From positions 55,802,312 through 55,866,311 of the forward strand of contig OZ024870.1 of assembly GCA_964017185.1 (NCBI GenBank): a stretch of DNA of 64,000 bases, read 5' to 3'. The notes under the pieces are model-generated. The model had not been told where the DNA came from. It worked only from the letters and a program-made list of their open reading frames with translations, and ran no database searches. The translations under genes were made by a program, and so were the position numbers. Shown here one piece after another: positions 24,601-35,400 of this stretch. Origin of the DNA: Rugalucina vietnamica. Its lineage: Eukaryota > Mollusca > Bivalvia > Lucinida > Lucinidae. Position 1 is the first letter of the stretch. Each line of letters begins with the position of its first letter.

Positions 24601-26290
24601 GTGAAAATGTAAAATGTTATAACTTTGCCATTTATTGATCAATTAGCAAAATTTTAAAACTTTTCATCTTATCTCATCAATTGAAAGGGGTTTATGCAGG
24701 TTTTGCTGTATATTCTTAAAATTTATGATTTTTGAAAAAAAATGAGTCCTATTAAAAGAGGCAGTTTGGGGTGAAAATGGAAAAAGTTCTAACATTGTCA
24801 TTTATTGATCAATTTGCAAAAATTAAAATTATTGATCAATTTGCAAAAATTAAAAAAAAATTCATCGTATCTCATCTAATTTTTTAAAATTTTTGAATTT
24901 GGAAAAAATTGAGTCTTATAACCTGTGCGGCGCTCAGGTTTTAAGGGATGAAAATGGAAAATGTTATAACTTTGTCATTTATTGATCAATTTTCAAAATT
25001 TTTAAACTGATTTTATCATTTTTCGTCAATTGAAAGGTGTCAGTGCAGAATTTGCTGCATATTCTTGAAATTTTTGAATTTGGAAAAAATTGAGTTCTGA
25101 AACCTGTGCGGCGCACAGGCAGTTAGGGGTGATAATGAAAATTGTTATAACTTTGTCATTTATTGATCAATTTCCAAATTTTAAACACTTTTCATCTTAT
25201 CTCATCAATTGAAAGGAGTTAATGCATGTTTTGCTGTATATTCTTGAAATTTTTGAATTTTGAAATTTTTCAGTCTTTTAACGTGTGCGGCGCACAGGTT
25301 TTAAGGGATGAAAATGGAAAATGTTATAACTTTGTCACTTATTGATCAATTTTCAAAATTTAAAAAGATTTTATCATTTTTCATCAAATGAAAGGTGTCA
25401 GTACAGAATTTGCTGCATATTCTTGAAATTTTTGAATTTGGAAAAAATGAGTCCTGAAACCTGTGCGGCTCACAGGCAGTTAGGGATGAAAATGGAAAAA
25501 TGTTATTTCTTTGTCATTTATTGATCATTTTTCAAAATTTAAAAAGATTTTATCATTTTTCATCAATTGAAAGGTGTCAGTGCAGAATTTGCTGCATATT
25601 CTTGAAATTTTTGAATTTGGAAAAAATTGAGTCCTGAAACCTGTGCGGCGCACAGGCAGTTAGGGGTGATAATGAAAATGTTATAACTTTGTCATTTATT
25701 GATCAATTTCCAAATTTTAAACACTTTTCATCTTATCTCATCAATTGAGAGGAGTTTATGCATGTTTTGCTGTATATTCTTGAAATTTTTGAATTTTGAA
25801 ATTTTTCAGTCTTTTAACGTGTGCGGCGCACAGGTTTTAAGGGATGAAAATGGAAAATGTTATAACTTTGTCACTTATTGATCAATTTTCAAAATTTAAA
25901 AAGATTTTATCATTTTTCATCAATTGAAAGGTGTCAGTACAGAATTTGCTGCATATTCTTGAAAATTTTGAATTTGGAAAAATTGAGTCCTGAAACCTGT
26001 GCAGCGCACAGGAAGTTAGGGGTGAAAATGAAAAATGTTGTAACTTTGTCATCTGTTGATCAATTTCCAAAATTTAAACACTTTTCATCTTATCAATTTA
26101 AAGGTGTTTATGCCTATTTTGCTGTATATTCTTGAATTTTTTGAATTTCGAAAAAATTGAGTCCTGAAACCTGTGCGGCGCACAGGCAGTTAAGGATAAT
26201 AATTGAAAATGTTATAACTTTGTCATTTATTATTCAACTTTAAAAAAAATCAATAACTTTTGATCTTTAATCTAATCAATTGAAAGGTTT
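21690..26290 (-). repeat. Satellite array, right arm
   Basis: About 25 inverted monomers of the same satellite as 12781-15960, with the hairpin CCTGTGCGGCGCACAGG, TTTGCTGTATATTCTTGAAA and CTTTGTCATTTATTGATCAA. It is longer than the left array by about 1.4 kb, with local re-duplications (for example 23160-23220 and 23430-23480). Interrupted at 22401 by repeat J. Confidence 0.92.
22401..22731 (+). mobile_element. Dispersed repeat J, longest copy
   Basis: A 330 bp insert in the satellite, starting GGTACAAGTAGGCAAAGATC and ending AAACCGGTTTTACTT. TGGAAA flanks both sides (22395-22400 and 22732-22737), consistent with a 6 bp target duplication. Other copies lie at 19234 and 58828. No coding capacity; class unknown. 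Confidence 0.65.
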
Positions 26291-26786
26291 CTATCCATGT
26301 TTTGATGGAAATTCTCATTTTTTAAGTTATTGTAACTTGTTATTTTATGTTGTCAATGTTGGTAAGACAATAAAAGACAAAGAATAAAATTTGTTTTCTT
26401 GTTTATTGTTGCCAAATTGTTTTCCAGATTGTACAGAAAATACCAGATACATAAAATGCCCTATATTGCTGATGACCAATAAATCTGACATCTGAATAAG
26501 TCTGATAAACAAATGGGAATCCACTAAATAGATGGTAAGGAAATGCTCATACATGTCTAATATCCATAGATGCAATGTATAAACAGAGGTTATCCTTTGT
26601 GATTTGCATCATTACAATGTATATAAGAGACACAAATATGGCATACATACATACACTGAAATATTTCTTAAATATGCTATTTCTTGTTGCTGCATTGACA
26701 GAAAGATTGTTTAAATGCATTATTTTGGATGTGTCTCCTCAATTCTCAAATTTCATATTTTTCATACATTCCATATTTAAAAAATA
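26190..26786 (-). repeat. Outer non-satellite part of right arm
   Basis: Inverse of 12182-12780 with only a few differences, ending CCATATTTAAAAAATAC. LINE-A coding sequence resumes within a few bases. Confidence 0.85.
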
Positions 26787-26789
26787 CAT

Positions 26790-27395
26790 TGTTTAGGGTG
26801 TAAAACCATATACGAACATCTACTCAAACTAAAACAACCTCCAAACTTTTCGCTTAAATGGTTTAACGAGATACTGATCCCCGATGAGTTCAGCTGGGAC
26901 AGAACTTTTAATTTACCTTTCGATATTTCCCAGGATACCCAGTTAAGATGGTTCCAATATAGAATTAATCACAGAATTCTAGGTACAAACTATTTGCTAA
27001 ATAGAATGAAGAAAAACCAAAGTGCCTTATGTACGTTTTGTAATGAAAAGGAATAAACTATTACCCATATGTTTTGGGAATGTTCTCACGTAGTACATTT
27101 TTGGAGACAGTTCTCTCAATTCGTTAATACTAAATACCAAAATGTTGTAACTACATGGGGAATTTTCGATATTATTTTTGGAAACCCTTTATTTGAAGCA
27201 CCTTTAAACCTGATGTTGATAAAAGGAAAACAGTTCATTTACAGTATGAAATTGAAAAAAGTTTTACCGACACTGGAAGTATTCAAAACAACTCTATTTC
27301 ACCTTTTCCACACAGAGGAATACATTGCCAAGAAAAAACTTGATTCAGAATCATTTAAGAAAAAGTGGGAAGATTATCACGCTCTATTTCATTAG
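26790..27395 (+). pseudogene. LINE-A ORF2 part 4: C-terminus with zinc motif
   Basis: Plus-frame residues include GCKTIYEHLL, RWFQYRINHRILGTN and the C-x2-C...H-x4-C zinc-type motif (CTFC, HMFWEC) typical of L1/Tx1 ORF2 tails. An in-frame TAA at 27054-27056 lies between CTFCNEKE and the His/Cys half. The frame ends TAG after HALFH at 27393. This is the distal part of the LINE split at 8755 and 12182; the combined coding length of about 1,270 codons is normal for the group. Confidence 0.88.
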
Positions 27396-27860
27396 CGCTG
27401 AGACTAAGGTCAATAAACGTCATCCCGACTCTAGGCCCCAAAACAGTACAGCTGAATGATCCTGTTACACATTCAGCGCAGACAAGTTTTGTGTGGTTTG
27501 TGTAACAGACAACATTCCTTTAAACACTTTAAAAAGGGAGCATGGTGGATAAAATCACTCTTACTGCAGGCCGCCCCTTCCTGTCCAAATGTTGAAATGT
27601 TGGTTGATTAACTAACTTGATCCCCTCCTCCCGAGCATAGCATGTTGAGCAAAGCCTCTTTTTTTCTTACCATATTGTGTTCTTTTTTGTTATTATATTT
27701 AAATGTATATGATATGATATTTGCAAGAACAGATTGATATTCTGGTATTTCTTGCTTGCTGAACGAAAGATGTATTTACATTTTTGCAAGAACAGATGAT
27801 ATTTAGATATTTCTTGTTCTCTGAACGAAATATACATTTACTATTTAGTAGATTGTACAT
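27396..27860 (+). other. Probable LINE-A 3' UTR
   Basis: Follows the ORF2 stop. It contains a short duplicated segment (TTTGCAAGAACAGAT twice, near 27720 and 27783). No clear poly-A or target duplication was identified. Confidence 0.4.
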
Positions 27861-27864
27861 GTCC

Positions 27865-28232
27865 TTAGGCGTTAAAGATAGCTGTGTTTCTGTTAACCCG
27901 ACCGACTCTGATTTGTCGGTGCCGACTCTGCAGTCTTTTTTGCCTTAAAAATATGTTCATGCTTACCGACCTTTTAAAATTATCAGGAGAATGGGCAATG
28001 TTTGGAAAATTGACATAATTGCTGAAATAAATATTTATACTCGCTCTCTCTGACTCCATAAATGTTTTAAACTGTTTCTAGTACTAAATATAAACTTTGT
28101 TGTTTTTTGATAAATTTTACCTGTTATCAAAAGTGAAAAATAATAGAAAAATAAAAAGATTTACCGACCTACCGACCCTATCTCGTAAGCGGTGTGTTAG
28201 CCGAAACACTACTATCTTTATTTTACGCCTTA
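27865..28232. mobile_element. Short inverted-repeat element with GTGTTTC ends
   Basis: Left end TTAGGCGTTAAAGATAGCTG, then TGTTTCTGTTAACCCGACCG; the right end is its imperfect complement (CGGTGTGTTAGCCGAAACAC, TATCTTTATTTTACGCCTTA). 367 bp, no coding capacity. Confidence 0.65.
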
Positions 28233-29865
28233 TACCATTCATTGTCTCATCATTGTGCAGTTTGAATAAATACAACCAGGCAAAATATTAGCAGCTTGGC
28301 AATCCAGGTGTTTCAGGCATCTCTTAAGGTTCCTTATTACTATAATAATAGTGTTTTCTGCTCATAAATATTTCATAGATTTTTTTTAAAAAATGTGGCA
28401 TGTTACATACCAGAATAATCCCTAAACCTTAAACTTTCTTATGAATGATAATGTTTTCCAAAGGGAAGCCGTTGTAATAGAAGTTTTTAGTGAAATTACC
28501 TATTTTTCTAATAAATTTCCATAAATAATCCTTTAAAATAAATTTTTGATTTTAATTGATAGAAACCTTTGTGAAGGTCTAAATAATGTTCTCCAACTAA
28601 TTTGCAAGCTGAAAAATTAGCTTAGAAACGATTTGCATGAATAGCAAGTGCATCATCTTTATCAGATTTATTACTTTAAATAATATTGTCCGTCACTTAT
28701 GCAAATACCTGTACCTTAAATATACCATGCCAAATAAATTAAGCAACTTTTACTTTGAACAGTGTCTTCATACGTTTTAGACATTAGGGAAGTTCTTCTG
28801 ACAATATCTTTTATATATCTAATAAGGGTAAAAACAATTGTTGTGTGGTGTTGAAGTAACGTTGGATTTAAAGTCCTCTGAGACATGTCTCAAATAAAAC
28901 ATAGATAAAATTATTTTGTACAGTATATTTATATGCATTATAGTATGTACACGCTGTGTATACCTGTTAAAATAGGACAGGTAGTCTGTTCATTCAGGTA
29001 GAACATACATATACAGTATATTTCCATAGCCTTTTTACATAACAAATAAGCCCATTAATTTGACCTTGATTAGTCTCAAAAAAACGGGCTTTTTGTCTGC
29101 AGATATTTCGGTAAGAATTGTTTCAAACAGAACAAAAATGATAGCAGTTGATAGATTTTTCTACTTACTAACTACCGTGCCAACACTCATCCAACAATAT
29201 TTCTTATTTAAGCGTAAAACAATGCAAGAAAAATAAAAGCAGTTTTCAAACTAACAGTGCATTTCACTACCAACATGCACGAAAATGCAAATACAAATTC
29301 TGTTTATATTACTAGGATAACGTTTGTCATTCATAGCCCTTTCAGGAGATGTAATATCATGAATGATCTGTATCCCAGGACTGAGAACAACATGTTCAAA
29401 GTTTAGGGGGGGTTAGGGACTTTGTAAATATATCAATCCACGTTAACTAGTTGTCAAAGACATGAAATTGACATTTCCTGTCCAATATTTGTAACAACCT
29501 TGAAATGTACATCATCGCCTTATATATTTCTGATTGGTCACAGTAAGATTGAATTGACAGATGTTGATTTCTCTTTTCAATAATTTCATTGGTTGTTTGA
29601 AAATAATGAAGTAGACCAAGGTATTTGTTTGACACTTTTTGGCTATTTTAAAGAAATGGACAACTTTTTCCATATTCAACTACACCTGGATGACTGTTGG
29701 GAACTGTAGATTTCTAGTCTTTGACAGCTGATTTTGAGATGTCTGAAACTTGTGAATTGCTAAGCTGGTCTTTGCGTGGTTGTAATAGGAGTGTCTCACT
29801 AAATCAACATAATAGATTGGGCAACAAATTTAACAGGTACTGTAGGTGCCGCGTTGTGAGGTAGG
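28233..29865. other. Non-coding stretch, nothing recognised
   Basis: A/T-rich. No exon with the three-cysteine pattern and no repeat family seen elsewhere in the window. Confidence 0.4.
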
Positions 29866-29870
29866 ATTGT

Positions 29871-30015
29871 GGCCTATGCAAAAACTAATTCGCAGATCGG
29901 CTGTGCAGAAACTGAACAGCTAATCTGTGCCTTTGTTTTAATAACACGAACAGTACAGTTTCCATTGAATTCAAAATTCCAAGTTCCTGGCCTTCTTCTG
30001 TGATCATTTAGAACG
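29871..30015 (-). mobile_element. MITE family B, degenerate partial copy
   Basis: Recognised by the inner palindrome remnant (TCGCAGATCGGCTGTGCAG) and a TTCAAAATTCCAAG segment. Ends are lost. Confidence 0.45.
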
Positions 30016-30148
30016 TTTTGTATCAGAATACTGTTCTCCACGCGTCGCGGCGCATATACAATCAATAGACATTGTTATGTACTATTTGTCCTTTCTATTT
30101 CGTACATGTATATACCTGTTTTTGTGATATTGTATCATATGTATTTAT

Positions 30149-30150
<2 letters not shown>

Positions 30151-30184
<34 letters not shown>
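30151..30184. repeat. Poly-A run
   Basis: About 33 A's immediately before a truncated family A fragment. Confidence 0.97.
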
Positions 30185-30189
<5 letters not shown>

Positions 30190-30768
30190 GATTCTGAAAA
30201 AAATTGGACCTCATATGCCCACACCCCGGGGCAATATACATGTACATTACCATAATATTCAAACATCTTCTCCTCTGAAACCACTTGGCCAATTGAAGCC
30301 AAATTTTATGTGAGGCATCTGTAGGATGGGGGAACCAATGTATATATTAATAATGTAGGTCACATGACCAAGATGGCCTCCATGCCCATATATGGTAAAA
30401 ACCCTTCAAATATCTTCTTCTCTGAAACCAATAGATTGATTTCAATGAAACTTGGTGTGAAGCATCCATGGCTTATCTACAATAAATATATAAATCATAA
30501 CCCTGTGATGACCTTGACCAGGTTTAAGGCAAGGTCAACATGGGTTGCCCATGCATTTGAATGGGAAAAACTGTTAAAATGTCATTTGAAGGGAAAAGTC
30601 AGCAAGAAATTGGCAAATGGACAGAATATTGATTATTCTGAAATAAGAAAACCGCCCAAGGGCTTCATCTGCCCCTGCACTGGGGTTAAATACCATAATA
30701 TTCAAACATGTTTATTGGTATATGCAGCAGACTCAGGTGAGCGTTTACAGGACCATTGGTCCTCTGGT
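30185..30768 (+). mobile_element. Helitron-like family A, left-truncated copy (A4)
   Basis: Starts inside a module (TTAATGATTCTGAAAAAAAT) and runs to the normal right end (CAGGTGAGCGTTTACAGG, ACCATTGGTCCTCTGGT). Nearly identical to 56080-56677 of copy A5. A family C fragment starts 6 bp after it. Confidence 0.85.
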
Positions 30769-30773
30769 CCTTA

Positions 30774-30945
30774 GTTTTGCTCCAAAACATAGATTGTAAG
30801 TACTCGTTAAAACCGCCTCGCTGAGGCGGTTCTAGCGTGTACCCACAATCTATGTTTTGAGCAAAAATAAGAAAAATAGCAAATATTTTCTACAAAAAAT
30901 TTCCATTTTATCTCTGTATATTGCATGGACATGTTTTCGTAATGC
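30774..30945 (-). mobile_element. MITE family C, truncated copy
   Basis: Has the full central palindrome (CCAAAACATAGATTGTAAGT and its complement) and the end GGACATGTTTTCGTAATG. The other end is missing. Confidence 0.7.
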
Positions 30946-30967
30946 TTAAATTTGTAGCTTTGACGAA

Positions 30968-31168
30968 CAGTCCAACCTCATTATAACGCTATCTGTGGGG
31001 TCCACAGAAGCAGACCATGTTATGAGTGAAACTACTATAATGCGGTTGGTTACTTACTAAAGATATATAGCAAAATAAACAAATTGGGAGCTATTACTAG
31101 CTAGCTATTACATGGCCTTGTTAATGAAAATCACATTATACTGAGGCAGATTATAATGGGGTTGAAGT
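30968..31168. mobile_element. Possible pogo/Tigger-like MITE
   Basis: Ends CAGTCCAACCTCATTATAAC and ATTATAATGGGGTTGAAGTG are inverted and resemble pogo-type termini (family knowledge). No flanking TA pair is evident on the left. Confidence 0.5.
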
Positions 31169-31232
31169 GTACATGTCTAAAATGGACAAATTTAAATGGT
31201 TAAATATGTATATATAATAAGAGACAATATAA

Positions 31233-31467
31233 GCCATGAGATGAGAAAGCTAACATTGTGGTTTCTGACCAGATCCAACACAAACTGGGCTGTACAGCCA
31301 CAGAAGATCACTGAAAGCTGGAAATTTTGAATTTAGAAAGTAGGAGAATTGTACTATCCCAGTAGCAAAAACAAAGGCCCTGATCAGCTTCACCGTTACT
31401 GCAAAGCTGATCTGTGTCTTTGTTTTTGCATATGCAAAATGTTGCTTTTCTCATGATACAGCACATA
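31233..31467 (+). mobile_element. MITE family B, diverged copy
   Basis: Full length but many substitutions. Landmarks: ACCAGATCCAACACAAACTG, GCAAAAACAAAGGCCCTGAT, CAAAGCTGATCTGTGTC. Confidence 0.7.
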
Positions 31468-31510
31468 CAGATTTTGACCTGAAATCAATCCCCACATCTG
31501 CTGTTTTCTT

Positions 31511-31724
31511 TTTTTTTTTTTTTTTTTTGTTTGATTCAGTTTTACGTCCCAATCAGTAGGTGTGCGAAAACGGGAGAACCCCGAGAAAAACCACCTGGCA
31601 CACCCGCAAGCAGAACTTGGCTTGTCTCACATGTGGCCAGAGCGGGGCTCGAACCCACACCAGACACAGCGGTGAGATGATTGAGTGATTAAGAAACAGC
31701 GCTCTTAACCGCTTGGCCACGGGG
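31511..31724 (-). mobile_element. tRNA-derived SINE (family S1), second copy
   Basis: Minus-strand head CGTGGCCAAGCGGTTAAGAG (A box) and GGTTCGAGCC (B box), body ending GGGACGTAAAACTGAATC, and an A tail seen as poly-T at 31511-31530. Flanked by AATCAATCCCCACATCTGC at 31483-31501 and 31725-31743, extending with one mismatch to about 27 bp: a clear target duplication. Confidence 0.93.
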
Positions 31725-31799
31725 AATCAATCCCCACATCTGCAGTTTTCTTTCATTAAGGTTTAGTCATGAAAATATTTGCATGCTCCTGCTGATTCT

Positions 31800-31957
31800 G
31801 AAGAGCATTCACCATTGTCAGTAAGTAGTACAACAAGTCTACACCAAAAATGGGTAAACTGCTTCCCCATTGGAGACTTGCCAAAGTACAGTGTGTTTAG
31901 GATAACTGACCAACCTGACAGTACCTTAGCTGTTGACTGTGGATATAAAACATTAAA
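31800..31957 (+). pseudogene. Possible decayed exon of the host gene (weak)
   Basis: A reading frame ending VNCFPIGDL...LAVDCG resembles the C-terminal half of the three-cysteine exons (compare GFPTDCG at 37771). The first cysteine is absent and the base after the final G is GA, not a GT donor. It may be a remnant or coincidence. Confidence 0.2.
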
Positions 31958-31958
31958 T

Positions 31959-32193
31959 GAGCCGCGACGTAAGAAAACCGGTTTTTGGGGTTTCCGCCCA
32001 CGTCTGACACAAACCGGCCTGTACAGTATCAGAAGATGGCTAGAATCTTGAAATTTGGAGTATACGTAGAGGAGGAATTGTACTATCCGTGTAGCGAAAA
32101 CAAAGGCGCTGATCAGCTGTGCAGTTACTGCACAGCTGATCTGTGCCTTTGTTTTCACAAAGGCAAAAAATTGTTTTTCCCATGACGCGGCTC
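31959..32193 (+). mobile_element. MITE family B copy
   Basis: Both ends are present (GAGCCGCGACGTAAGAAAAC and CCCATGACGCGGCTC). Inner palindrome variant GCTGATCAGCTGTGCAGTTA. It lies 87 bp upstream of the first host-gene exon. Confidence 0.85.
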
Positions 32194-32280
32194 GAATCAA
32201 ACAAACAAACATTGATCACACAAAAGAATAAATCAGATTATGAAATTCGTTGTTATCATCAGAATTATTTTTTCCTACAG

Positions 32281-32432
32281 GAGAGGCAGTGAAGCATGGA
32301 GACATTGCATTGAAGGCATCTACATTCCTAACAGGGAACTTTGTGCTCAGGGTCACTTTGAATCTGCTATAGAGGAGTACTCCGGCAAGATTGCAGGTGT
32401 TATGGCAGGATTCAACTACAGAAACTGTCAAG
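32281..32432 (+). CDS. Host gene exon 1 (phase 2 to 1)
   Basis: Acceptor TTTTTTCCTACAG, donor GTATTA. Encodes RHCIEGIYIPNRELC...YRNCQ: C-x11-C-x27-C. It is the first exon found but not the true first, because it starts mid-codon. Two decayed copies follow at 32936 and 33240. Confidence 0.85.
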
Positions 32433-35400
32433 GTATTATATCATGGGGCTGTGCACAGTGTTGAGAAACAAAGTCTGTGTTTGCTATCATTTGTGTATAT
32501 GTTATACGATCGAGAGCGTGTTCGTACTGAACATAGTTCCGGAAATCATGCCTTGCTATTTTCACATTAAAGATAAATGTTTTACACATATCCTATCGTT
32601 TGTAGCATGTTATAATCACTGTTTAGCAATATTTTTTTTTTCTTTGAAACATTTGTCAACATTTTGAACACCTAGAAACTTTAAAGTTTCCGAAGTGTTC
32701 TCAGCGACCAGATGAAGACATGTGAAAGTTGTTACATTTATGCAACCAAAAATGTGTGCTGTACATGATAGGATATGTAAAATATTTGAAAAAGGCACCA
32801 CAAATTTTCTGAACTTATGTTTAGTCTGAACAGCATTACTGTTAAATTTACCTGTGACGTCACTAACATGTACACAAATCATAGCTTACACTGAGTTTGT
32901 TTTCCGACAGTGAGTCATGAGAAATCCTTGTTCAGGGTTTCGGATTAGGTCTGACAGGTTACTTTGAATCTTGTTAGAGGAGTACTCCGGCAAGATGGCA
33001 AGCTTTATGGCCGGATTCAACTACAGAAACTGTGAAGGTATTATATGAACTGCAAAGCTAGAAAACCGGTCTTTGGTGTCTCTGATCAGGTTCAATGTAA
33101 ACCAGTCTGCACAACCACAGAAGATGGCTAGAAGCTTTATATTCCGGTTTCAAGAAGAAGAAGAGGGATTGTGCATACTATTCGTGTAGCAAAAACTGGT
33201 TTTCTCATGATATCATGGAGCTATTCATAAGAAATTCTTGTTTAGGTTTGATGCTGATTGGCGCTTAGAATTAGCACTAAAGGAGTATTTTGGCAAAATA
33301 GTTGGCTTTAAGACAGGATTCAATTACAAAAATTGTCTTTGGCATGAATATATAAAATCCTATTTACTTGGGTCACTGAATAAAAAGATGATACATGTAT
33401 GTGTAATGCCAAAAAGCAACTGAGACATAAAGCCATAAAACAAATAAATCTTCACATTCGTAATGCCAGTTTCATTTGAATAATGCAGTTATTTTGTTAT
33501 TGTTTAGCTGGCCCTGAATGTGGGACCTGGTACTATACGAACAAGATCTGGGAAAAATGTTGGGCCGTCGTCACAAAGATTGCTGCAGCCCCTGAACATG
33601 AAAAATGCGAGTAAGTTATCATATAGCTAGGCACTCGGAGAGGGCAATCATTTTGAAAATTTGCCCATGCAATATACAGAGATTTTTTTAGCTGTAAAAT
33701 TTGAAAATTTCATTGGAAAAATGTTGATATTTTTAACATTTGTGCTCAAAACATAGATTGTGGGTACACATCAGGCGGTTCTAACAAGTACCCACAATTT
33801 ATGATTTGGATCTAAAATAAGAAAAATAGGTATACCCCTGTATACCCCAGTTTTACTACATAAAGGGGGTATATATTACATGGAAATGTTATCCTAATAT
33901 TAAGTTTAGATTACGATTATAAATCATTTTAAATTCAATATTTAAGTTTAAATCTTATGAGCAGGCACAGATAGTTGTGCCTCATTTTTATAGACAGTGC
34001 AACCCTTTCAAATTATGATTTTTTTTAGCCTTTTACAATCTTACAACCTGCTTTGATAAAAGTCTCAAGACAGAACCCCCAGTGGTATGGCTGATATGAT
34101 TTGAGTCGCGTCATGAGAAAATCAACCTTTTGCATATGCAATAACAAAGGCGCAGATCAGCTTTGCAGTATCTACGAAGCTGATCATCGCCTTTGTTTTC
34201 TCTACTCATATAGTACAATTCCTCTACTCTCTGAATCTAAAATTCCCAGCCTTTAACCATCTTCTGTGACTGCACAGCTCAGTTTGTGTTGAACCTGTTC
34301 AAAAACAACATTGTTATCTCATGATAAGTTTTGAGATAGATTTTCTCATAGAGACTTGCCTCAAAATTTCAGTGAAAGGAGCAAGCCCATAAGGGTCCGT
34401 GCAGATAGCAAAAGTAAAAGCTTATCTTTTAAAATTAAACTAATTACATAATTAACCTGTCTAAATATTTGTTTATTCAGGCACTATGCGTACTACATGG
34501 GTTGTGTGAAGTATGCTTCCTTGGTCTCTGGTGTGAGCTGTTCAATACGGGAGATCGACGGCTTCAGCCCTGAAAACTCAATTTGTCCAGGTTGGTGTTA
34601 CCTTGTCCTAGTCTTATACTATTATGCAAATGAGCCTTTGCGTGAGAAAACCAACTATTTGGGTTTCCGACCAGGTCCGACACAAATTGGCCTGTGCAGT
34701 CACAGAAGGCTAAAAGCTTGAGATTTTGCATTTAAGAAGAAGAGGGATTTTACTATCAGTGTATCAAAAATAAAGACGCAGATCAGCTTCACGGTTATTG
34801 CAAAGCTGGTTTATGCCTTTGTTTTCGCATAATTATGCAAATTGTTGGTCTTCTCATGCGGCTGCTGATATTATCAAGTGTTTTTAAAAGTCTTATTGTT
34901 TAACACAGAGAGTTTTTCTCACACTGATTATTTTCCTCAGAAGACATATAATCTAATGTCAAAAATAGGACCGAGTGGTGGGGGTCTGATTTTTACCATG
35001 TCTTTAAGCCAGACACATTAATTCCCCATTGTAGTGTTAGATACCCAGGAAGCTGTTGCTCCATCCCAACATGACAGAAAACATTGTTGACTGTAACATT
35101 TAAAAGCACAAGTCAAATGAGCCATGACACGAGAAAATAGGATTTTTGCTTATGCGAAAACTAAGGCGCAGATCAGTTGTGCAGTAACTGCACAGCTGAT
35201 CAACGCCTTTGTTTTCGCTACACGTATAGTACTATTCCTCTGCTTTCTAAATCTAAAATTTCCAGCCTCTAGCCATCTTCTGTGCTTGTACAGGTCGGTT
35301 TGTGTCAGACCTGTTTGGTAACCACATTGTTGGTTTTCATGACGGGGCTCAAATAAACAAGCAGAACATTGTCTCAATCCAGGTCAGACCTATGAGTACC

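Larger units (their letters stand above)
12182..26786. mobile_element. Fold-back-like element with satellite-bearing inverted arms
   Basis: The sequence from 12182 rightward is repeated in inverse orientation from 26786 leftward. The outer 600 bp are nearly identical; inward, satellite monomers pair one for one (for example the GATCAACAGATGAC variant at 12916 and its complement near 26050, and a doubled unit at 14100-14160 opposite 24800-24860). The arms are at least 3.7 kb and the loop (15961-21689) about 5.7 kb. Long arms made of tandem repeats are the hallmark of Foldback/Galileo-type transposons (family knowledge). It interrupts LINE-A. No transposase and no clear target duplication were found. 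Confidence 0.75.

Noticed and set aside
31800..31957. Extra host exon before exon 1
   Set aside because: It lacks the first cysteine and a GT donor, and would not supply the phase 2 end that exon 1 needs. Kept only as a weak remnant.
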